Assembly: GCA_023387715.1 (NCBI GenBank)
Contig: JAEWHQ010000239.1
Coordinates: forward strand, 1 to 12,276
From: Pseudomonadota bacterium
GTDB lineage: Bacteria; Pseudomonadota; Alphaproteobacteria; Rhizobiales; Rhizobiaceae
Length of the DNA stretch: 12,276 bases
Reading direction: 5' to 3'
Shown: one piece after another, positions 7,391 through 12,276 of the stretch
How the letters are laid out: each line of letters starts with the position of its first letter
Numbering within the stretch: the first letter of the stretch is position 1
Notes under the pieces: model-generated
What the model was told of the DNA's origin: nothing
Database searches by the model: none
Seen by the model: the letters and a program-made list of their open reading frames with translations, nothing else
Program-made: the position numbers and the translations under genes

Positions 7391-8896
7391 TTAGTTGGAG
7401 ACATTACGCAGACGAATGATACCATCAGCATAAGGTACGAAGCCTTCGATACCTTTACGCACCGTATAGAAATATTTCAGGTGGTAGAGATAAAGCAGCG
7501 GAAGATCGTGCTGAAGGATTTCGGTTGTCTTGTCGTAAAGTTCTTTACGAACTTTTGGATCTGGTTCTGCACGTGCCTGATCAAGAAGTTTGTCTACCTC
7601 AGGATTGGAATATTTCACGTCATTGTTTGATCCGGTTTTATGCACGAATGAATGGATGTTTGCATCCGGATCAATACGGCCTGACCAGCCCTGCAAGGAC
7701 ATTTCGAAATTACCAGCAGCATTTTCTGAAAGCATGGTTGCAAATTCAGAAGTGCGCAGTGAAATGTTGAAGCCAGCTTCAGCAGCCATCGCCTGAATGA
7801 CCTGACCACGCTGCTGTGAAACGGGGTCGTTGCCTGTCGACATTTCGATATTGACCGGAAGTTCTACGCCTGCTTCAGCCAACAGTTGCTTGGCTTTTTC
7901 AACATCGCGTGCAGGAACCGGGAATCTTTCATCATACCATGTGCTGCCCGGGGCTGCCCATTGGTTACCTGGTACATAAAGGCCTTCAAATACCACCTGA
8001 TTGAGCGCTTCACGGTCAATCGCCAATGAAAGTGCCTGACGTACCAATGGGTTAGAGCCAAGCGGCTTTTCAGCTTTTGGACCATTGCCGACATTAATCA
8101 TAATGCCCTGATAGCCGATATTAGCGACTTCAAAGAGCTGCAAACGGTCATCGGTACGGATGGATGGAACGTCTGAAGGCGCGGTGCGCTCTACGATATC
8201 CAGATCACCGGCGCGAACGTTAGCCAAGCGAACAGTGGTGTCCGGAATTGGCATCAGGATAACGCGGTCATAATTATATTTATCTGCTTCCCAATATTCA
8301 GGGAATTTTTCCAGAACGATACGGTCGCCTTCAACACGGCTGACAAAAGAGTAGGGGCCTGTGCAAACCGGCTTCTGACCAAAGTTTTCACCTGCAGCAT
8401 CCGCTGCATCCGGAGAATACATGCGACCCGCATGGTGTGCAAGCTGGGCAATCAGCGTGACATCAGGCGCCTTCAGCGTAATGGTCAGCTCATGCTCACC
8501 CGTTGCTTCCACTTTTTCAATGGAGGCAAGTTCTGCCTTACGGTTGGACAGTTCGAAATTCATGTTACGTTCAAGAACGCGGCGCGCAGAGTCTGCATTA
8601 AAAGGTGTTTTGTCGTGGTGCAGAACGCCTTGACGTAACTGCATAACCAACTGACGGCCATCATCAGACCATTTCCATTCGGTCGCAAGTTCCGGAATGA
8701 TCTGCATGTTTTCATCTGTGTTAAACAGGCGATTGCAAAGCGGTTCATAAACGATGGAGGAAACAAAAGTACGCGAACGTACAGGATCGAGAGAATCCGG
8801 ATCTTCATTGAGACCGATACGAATATCTTTCGCATAAGCCGAACCGGCTGAAACAACCGTGGCGAGCAATGCAGCTATAAAAGCTTTGCGGGTCAT
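7391..8896 (-). CDS. gsiB: Periplasmic substrate-binding protein, peptide/glutathione type (GsiB/DppA-like)
   Basis: Captures the substrate in the periplasm and delivers it to the permeases. The 501-aa product has a Sec signal peptide with basic MTRK, hydrophobic FIAALLATVVSA and a cleavage site after AYA (residue 22). The mature protein opens KDIRIGLNEDPDSLDPVRSRTFVSSIVYEPL, the standard start of the SBP_bac_5 family. There is no lipobox Cys at the cleavage site, so it should be soluble in the periplasm. Cys54 and Cys178 (KPVCTGPYSF) could form a disulfide. The length is close to that of E. coli GsiB (512 aa). AAGGAGG lies 5 nt before the ATG, a strong ribosome site. As first gene of the operon with a stem-loop right behind it, it is probably the most abundant product. 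Dipeptides, glutathione or related amino-acid conjugates are all possible ligands. Confidence 0.92.
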   Translation of the reverse strand: MTRKAFIAALLATVVSAGSAYAKDIRIGLNEDPDSLDPVRSRTFVSSIVYEPLCNRLFNTDENMQIIPELATEWKWSDDGRQLVMQLRQGVLHHDKTPFNADSARRVLERNMNFELSNRKAELASIEKVEATGEHELTITLKAPDVTLIAQLAHHAGRMYSPDAADAAGENFGQKPVCTGPYSFVSRVEGDRIVLEKFPEYWEADKYNYDRVILMPIPDTTVRLANVRAGDLDIVERTAPSDVPSIRTDDRLQLFEVANIGYQGIMINVGNGPKAEKPLGSNPLVRQALSLAIDREALNQVVFEGLYVPGNQWAAPGSTWYDERFPVPARDVEKAKQLLAEAGVELPVNIEMSTGNDPVSQQRGQVIQAMAAEAGFNISLRTSEFATMLSENAAGNFEMSLQGWSGRIDPDANIHSFVHKTGSNNDVKYSNPEVDKLLDQARAEPDPKVRKELYDKTTEILQHDLPLLYLYHLKYFYTVRKGIEGFVPYADGIIRLRNVSN

Positions 8897-8930
8897 GGTA
8901 TCCTCCTTGTTTGGTCATAGGTTCATGAGC

Positions 8931-8947
8931 ATGGCTAAAAAAGCCAT
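8931..8947 (-). promoter_or_regulatory. Leader hairpin upstream of the binding-protein gene
   Basis: ATGGCT and AGCCAT are exact arms around a 5-nt loop (UUUUU on the operon strand), 34 nt upstream of the gsiB-like start. It would lie in the 5' leader of the operon mRNA. The stem is short, so function is uncertain. Confidence 0.3.
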
Positions 8948-9147
8948 ATTCAGCCCTTTGATGGGATAGTAATGTTACTTTGTCTTTTGAGCAGATTCTT
9001 ATATATAAACAAGATGTATAACGAGATCTTTGGGGGAAATTGCGTGGGTAAGTCATCAAACGCATGAAAATTGCGCGTTGAAGATACCTGTCGCGCGGCT
9101 GGGTTTACGATAAGCCTAGCTATATTTATATTTACTTCCTCCCCTGG

Positions 9148-9200
9148 TCGCTCCTTGCTCATGGAGCGATGAGCGTTTTCCGCTCTTTTGCCTAAAAGAG
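9148..9200 (+). ncRNA. Cluster of stem-loops, possible small RNA or attenuator
   Basis: Three inverted repeats follow one another: TCGCTCC/GGAGCGA (9148-9154 with 9163-9169, 8-nt loop), GAGCG/CGCTC (9171-9175 with 9181-9185, followed by TTTT) and CTCTTTT/AAAAGAG (9183-9189 with 9194-9200, 4-nt loop). The second and third share bases and cannot both form. Just upstream is TTCCTCCCC (9136-9144), complementary to a Shine-Dalgarno core, as seen in the exposed loops of some alphaproteobacterial small RNAs. No promoter was identified, and the strand is a guess based on the TTTT. Confidence 0.25.
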
Positions 9201-9221
9201 GCTAAGTTACAGAATCATATT

Positions 9222-9258
9222 AGGCAATTAATACGATAGTCGTATGAAAATCTTGCCT
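9222..9258 (+). promoter_or_regulatory. Nested inverted repeat, candidate operator
   Basis: An inner palindrome ATACGA-TAG-TCGTAT (9231-9245) sits inside an outer repeat AGGCAA (9222-9227) / TTGCCT (9253-9258). The inner element has the size and symmetry of a dimeric repressor site. It lies 34 bp upstream of a perfect TATAAT at 9279-9284. Binding of a regulator is inferred; no regulator gene is in the window. Confidence 0.4.
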
Positions 9259-9284
9259 GAGGTGTTCTTTTTTATTAATATAAT
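9253..9284 (+). promoter_or_regulatory. Candidate promoter for the Hsp70-like gene
   Basis: TATAAT at 9279-9284 is a perfect -10 box. The best -35 nearby is TTGCCT at 9253-9258, but the spacer is 20 nt; TTAATA at 9275-9280 would give 16 nt. A transcript from here would have a leader of about 120 nt. A second candidate is TTGACT at 9336-9341, which has only a weak -10 near 9358. No clear heat-shock (RpoH) promoter was seen. Confidence 0.3.
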
Positions 9285-9410
9285 CAATGCGATAATTTAA
9301 ACCTATGTCTTTATTTTTTTATCAGTAATGCAGCATTGACTTATATTTGTTCAAGTGTGATTTCCCTCTTTCGCAAATATTTGAGCAATTAAATTGAGCT
9401 AGGATAAGCC

Positions 9411-10667
9411 ATGAATGCGCTGATCGGTGGTATCGACTTTGGTACGTCTAATTCGACCGTTGGAATTGTAAAAAACGGTACGCCGCAGCTGGTTGCTCTG
9501 GAAAAAGGTCAAGTGACGCTGCCAAGCGCGATTTTTTATAATTTTGAAGATAACCAGACCTATTATGGCCGCCACGCAATTTCCGAATATATGGAAAATG
9601 TTGATGGACGTTTGATGCGTGCACTAAAAAGTGTGCTGGGCACGTCATTGATCAACACAAAAACGCAGGTCAAAGCGCGTTCGATGGCATTCACCGATAT
9701 TCTCGGTGAATTTATCGGCCATTTGAAATCTCATCTTGACCATGCGCAAGGCTGCAATGTTGAACATGTTGTTTTCGGCCGTCCGGTTTATTTTGTTGAT
9801 GGTAATGAGACAGCGGATCAGTCCGCGCAAGATCAATTGGAAGCGATTGCGCGTGAACAAGGTTTTAAAGAAATTGCCTTTCAATTCGAGCCGATTGCGG
9901 CAGCGCTGAACTATGAGCAGAGCGTAAAAAAAGAAGAGCTCGCACTGATCGCGGATATTGGTGGTGGTACTTCTGACTTTTCGATCATTCGCGTTTCACC
10001 CGATCGTGCCGGCGTGTCAGATCGTAAAGGTGATATTCTGGCCAATACCGGTGTTCATATCGGCGGAACTGATTTTGACCGGCTGTTTAGTCTGGCTCAT
10101 GTCATGCCTGAGCTGGGCTATCAAACACTGACGAAAGACGGCAAGCGCAATCTGCCGGTGAGTTACTTTATTGATCTTGCGACATGGCATCGTATTAATC
10201 TTCTTTATGCCAATAAAGCAAAATCGGACTTGCGGGAGATGCGATATGAGGCGGCAAGACCTGAATTGCTGGATCGAATGATTGATATCGTCAATGAAAA
10301 GCAAGGTCATGCGCTGGCTGGTTGCGTTGAGAAGGCCAAGGTTTCACTGACTGATGAAATTGAAACCAATATTGCGCTGGAACTATCAGAAGAACACTTG
10401 AATATTCCGGTTAGCCAAACGGATTTGAACCTTTCCATTGAACGGGCTGTAGTCAAAATTGGCGATACAGTCACCAAAACATTATCGGATGCAGGCATAA
10501 AACCGTCTGAAATTGATACGGTGTTTTTGACCGGTGGTTCCACTGCTATTGAAAGTGTCAGGCAAAATATCTTGCACTTAATGCCGGATGTTAAAGTGGT
10601 GGAGGGTGATATGTTTGGCAGTGTGGGACTTGGCCTTGCCTTGGATGCGTCACGTAAATTTAGATGA
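9411..10667 (+). CDS. yegD: Hsp70-like ATPase, YegD-type, without substrate-binding domain
   Basis: A 418-aa actin/Hsp70-fold ATPase. It shows the phosphate-1 loop IDFGTSNST (8-16), a DnaK-like Lys near 73 (RALKSVLG), the second phosphate motif ADIGGGTSDF (181-190) with a Thr where DnaK has its catalytic Thr199, IGGTDFDR (217-224, like DnaK LGGEDFD), and the adenosine motif FLTGGST (372-378). It ends right after the ATPase domain (GLGLALDASRKFR). It therefore lacks the peptide-binding domain and lid of DnaK, as in E. coli YegD. AGGA (9401-9404) lies 6 nt before the ATG. It appears monocistronic, divergent from the ABC operon and convergent with the phosphodiesterase gene. YegD-type proteins have no well-established role, and nothing nearby suggests a partner J-protein or nucleotide exchange factor. 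The symbol marks family resemblance only. Confidence 0.87.
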   Translation: MNALIGGIDFGTSNSTVGIVKNGTPQLVALEKGQVTLPSAIFYNFEDNQTYYGRHAISEYMENVDGRLMRALKSVLGTSLINTKTQVKARSMAFTDILGEFIGHLKSHLDHAQGCNVEHVVFGRPVYFVDGNETADQSAQDQLEAIAREQGFKEIAFQFEPIAAALNYEQSVKKEELALIADIGGGTSDFSIIRVSPDRAGVSDRKGDILANTGVHIGGTDFDRLFSLAHVMPELGYQTLTKDGKRNLPVSYFIDLATWHRINLLYANKAKSDLREMRYEAARPELLDRMIDIVNEKQGHALAGCVEKAKVSLTDEIETNIALELSEEHLNIPVSQTDLNLSIERAVVKIGDTVTKTLSDAGIKPSEIDTVFLTGGSTAIESVRQNILHLMPDVKVVEGDMFGSVGLGLALDASRKFR

Positions 10668-10728
10668 ATATTTTTATTGGTGAAGCTTAAAAACACCAGA
10701 TAATTATCATTGATCGATAAAGAACTTT

Positions 10729-10764
10729 TGGGTTGCGACACGTTTTATTTTATGCCGCAACCCA
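10729..10764. other. Inverted repeat between convergent Hsp70-like and phosphodiesterase genes
   Basis: TGGGTTGCG (10729-10737) and CGCAACCCA (10756-10764) are exact arms around an 18-nt AT-rich loop. On the - strand the stem can extend by three pairs including one G-U. It lies 61 bp past the Hsp70-like stop and 6 bp past the phosphodiesterase stop. No T run follows on either strand, so it may be a 3'-end protecting hairpin or a weak bidirectional terminator. Confidence 0.45.
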
Positions 10765-10770
10765 TGCATA

Positions 10771-11583
10771 TTAAACAAGCGTCGTAAAAGGATGACGCTC
10801 ATCAGAGTAATTGCCTGCGATAATATGTGAGACAATACCATCGTCACGCCATTCATGCATCATGTAGGCGCCAGGCTCCAAGCTCAAAGTGTGCGGGTTT
10901 TCGATACGCTGATCAATCGTCACAGTATGGGATGTTCCCGGTGCGATAAGGCCAATTGCCTTCCCGAAAGAACGTGTGACTGAACGATGAACATGACCGC
11001 AAACGAGGCGCACTTCTGCCGGATGACTATCAATAATTTTGCAAAGCTCCGCACTTTCGCGCAGATTATTGATATCCATAGGGATGATGCCGGTGTTGAA
11101 TGGTGGATGATGCATGCCGACAACAACAGGCTTATTGCCCAGTTTTTTTAATGTATCGGATAAGAAGGCAAGTGCATCGGGTTGCAGTTCTCCATGATGG
11201 TGGCCTTCAACCAGCGTGTCCAGACATACCAGACCGAAGTCACTGAACTCCGCCGACCAATTGATACCTCCGCTTTCAGGCATCCAATCCTGATCTTGAA
11301 AAGCCGTACGCAGGTTTTCGCGTAAATCATGATTTCCCGGAACCACGCGAACCGGTAAAGCTAAATCAGCCATGATGGAACGAAAACGTGCATATTCTTC
11401 GGCTGTACCGAAGTCGGTAATGTCACCGGTAACAATCACCATATCAACTTTGCCCCAAAGGGGGAGGTTCCTGTTGATGGTTGCAACGGCTTGTTGGAGT
11501 GCTTTACCTGTGTCAACGACACCATAACAAAGCGTGCCCTCAGCTACGATATGCGGATCGGAAAGTTGAATAATACGTGTCAT
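10771..11583 (-). CDS. GpdQ-like metallophosphoesterase (class III phosphodiesterase)
   Basis: A 270-aa binuclear-metal phosphoesterase of the CpdA/Rv0805/GpdQ group. Metal-ligand motifs appear in order: SDPH (Asp9, His11), GD (Asp54 in VTGDITDFG), GNHD (Asn84, His85), MHHPP (His158 or His159) and GHVH (His197, His199). Features shared with Enterobacter GpdQ, a glycerophosphodiesterase, include the YG..D stretch after the first motif, MHHPP with a following PMD (about 157-170), [12 protein letters not shown] (214-221) and a Pro-rich SLEP...MMH end. No signal peptide is present, so it should be cytoplasmic. The ATG overlaps the stop of the upstream ABC ATPase gene by 4 nt (ATGA), so the two are translationally coupled. 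This supports a role on an imported phosphodiester or in signalling tied to the transporter. Cyclic-nucleotide hydrolysis (CpdA activity) is the main alternative. Confidence 0.87.
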   Translation of the reverse strand: MTRIIQLSDPHIVAEGTLCYGVVDTGKALQQAVATINRNLPLWGKVDMVIVTGDITDFGTAEEYARFRSIMADLALPVRVVPGNHDLRENLRTAFQDQDWMPESGGINWSAEFSDFGLVCLDTLVEGHHHGELQPDALAFLSDTLKKLGNKPVVVGMHHPPFNTGIIPMDINNLRESAELCKIIDSHPAEVRLVCGHVHRSVTRSFGKAIGLIAPGTSHTVTIDQRIENPHTLSLEPGAYMMHEWRDDGIVSHIIAGNYSDERHPFTTLV

Positions 11584-12276
11584 TCTGCATTCGCTTCCTT
11601 GGGCAGTAACATCAGCGCAGACGGGTTGATTGATATTTTCACGTCATCGCCGACAGATGGTGCACTTTGACCAAAATGCTGCCCGTAAAGCCGCTCTCTT
11701 CCTAAACCGGATAATGTGAGGCGGTAATGCGTTCCCAAAAATGTTACGCCTTCAACCTTGGCTGTGAGCGATCCTTGCGGATCAATACGCACATCTTCCG
11801 CTCGGACGAAAACTGACTTGTCAGTTCCATCTTCGGATAGCTCGAGTGCCCCGCCTTCAGTCACAAAGCGGCGGCCTTCCGCTTCGCCGGAAAGTTCCAT
11901 GGCATGGCCGACAAATTCAGCAACGAAGCGGGATTTAGGGTTACGATATAGTTCTTCCGGTGTGCCGATCTGCATAATACGACCATGCGACATGACCACG
12001 ACACGGTCAGCAATTGCCATGGCTTCATCTTGATCATGGGTCACGAAAATTGCAGTGATTTTAAAACTGCGAAGTAATCCGGCCAATTCATCACGAAGTT
12101 GATCACGCAATGCTGCGTCCAATGCTGAAAGAGGCTCATCCAGCAAAAGAATGCGCGGACGCGGTGCAAATGCACGCGCCAATGCTACGCGCTGACGCTG
12201 ACCGCCGGACAGAGCGGTGATTGCCCGGTCAGCATAAGGCTCCAGCCTGCAAAGGCTTAAAACTTCATCAACACGG
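11580..12276 (-). CDS. PotA/UgpC-type ABC importer ATPase, C-terminal part
   Basis: The 5' end lies beyond the right edge; 231 residues are readable. A TTG at 12180-12182 is an internal Leu codon, not the start, because the frame continues upstream through the signature [16 protein letters not shown]. Also visible are Walker B ILLLDEP, D-loop SALDA and the H-loop VTHDQDEA; Walker A is outside the window. After the ATPase core ([21 protein letters not shown]) comes a TOBE-type regulatory domain (about the last 75 residues, [11 protein letters not shown] to PSALMLL). This architecture is typical of importers for polyamines, ferric iron, sugars, glycerol phosphates or phosphonates. The stop overlaps the start of the GpdQ-like gene. 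That neighbour makes an organophosphate substrate attractive, but the permease and binding-protein genes needed to decide are not visible. Confidence 0.9.
   Translation of the reverse strand, partial: RVDEVLSLCRLEPYADRAITALSGGQRQRVALARAFAPRPRILLLDEPLSALDAALRDQLRDELAGLLRSFKITAIFVTHDQDEAMAIADRVVVMSHGRIMQIGTPEELYRNPKSRFVAEFVGHAMELSGEAEGRRFVTEGGALELSEDGTDKSVFVRAEDVRIDPQGSLTAKVEGVTFLGTHYRLTLSGLGRERLYGQHFGQSAPSVGDDVKISINPSALMLLPKEANAE

Larger units (their letters stand above)
8897..9410. other. 514-bp divergent intergenic region
   Basis: It separates the - strand ABC operon from the + strand Hsp70-like gene, so it must carry at least two promoters. I see no convincing protein gene. It becomes AT-rich toward 9210-9400. 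It contains a leader hairpin (8931-8947), adjoining short stem-loops (9148-9200) and a nested inverted repeat (9222-9258) beside TATAAT, described separately. I could not find a persuasive promoter for the ABC operon on the - strand. Confidence 0.7.

Noticed and set aside
8950..9162. A 70-codon open frame on the - strand in the divergent gap, starting MSKERPGEE.
   Set aside because: No ribosome site precedes the ATG, the composition is not protein-like, no family is recognisable, and it coincides with the stem-loop cluster and probable operon leader.
12180..12182. TTG as the start of a 200-residue ABC ATPase.
   Set aside because: The frame continues upstream through the ABC signature [10 protein letters not shown] to the window edge, so this is an internal leucine codon of a partial gene.
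1..12276. Defence system, prophage, transposon or CRISPR.
   Set aside because: No transposase, integrase, Cas, nuclease or toxin-like gene, no repeated spacer pattern and no terminal inverted repeats were found; all recognised genes are metabolic, transport or chaperone-like.

Overview
The window looks like chromosomal DNA of an alphaproteobacterium in Hyphomicrobiales, probably a Brucellaceae relative with moderate GC (Brucella, Ochrobactrum or Pseudochrobactrum type). This is inferred from the protein style: a Rhizobiales-type gamma-glutamyltransferase-family protein inside a peptide ABC operon, a YegD-like Hsp70 and a GpdQ-like phosphodiesterase. I see no IS element, phage gene, CRISPR array, tRNA or rRNA.

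Layout. (1) Positions 1-116 are the last 37 codons of a BioY-type biotin transporter. (2) Positions 234-1697, + strand, encode a complete xylulokinase (XylB); xylA is not in view. (3) Positions 8896-1807, - strand, hold a five-gene operon, in transcription order: periplasmic binding protein (gsiB/dppA type), two permeases (gsiC and gsiD types, overlapping by 4 nt), a gamma-glutamyltransferase-family N-terminal-nucleophile hydrolase without a signal peptide, and a double-ATPase GsiA-type protein. Together they form a complete peptide or glutathione-like importer with its own intracellular hydrolase. Two strong stem-loops lie in the gaps after the binding-protein gene (7352-7383) and after the hydrolase gene (3669-3692), as expected for setting unequal expression within one transcript. 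(4) Positions 8897-9410 are a 514-bp gap between divergent genes. It holds no convincing gene but several inverted repeats, a nested palindrome beside a perfect TATAAT, and possibly a small RNA. (5) Positions 9411-10667, + strand, encode a short Hsp70/actin-fold ATPase with no substrate-binding domain. (6) Positions 12276-10771, - strand, hold the 3' part of a PotA/UgpC-type ABC ATPase, translationally coupled by a 4-nt overlap to a GpdQ-like metallophosphoesterase. This is the tail of a second import operon that continues off the right edge.

The two transport loci share a logic: each ABC importer is encoded with a hydrolase that could process the imported substrate in the cytoplasm. The most interesting point is that the GGT-family protein keeps the catalytic threonine and the oxyanion glycines but appears to lack the residues that hold the gamma-glutamyl group in characterised GGTs. 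Its substrate, and therefore that of the importer, may not be glutathione. I do not see a radically new system. The features worth following are the hydrolase/importer pairing, the structured divergent gap and the GpdQ-like coupling.
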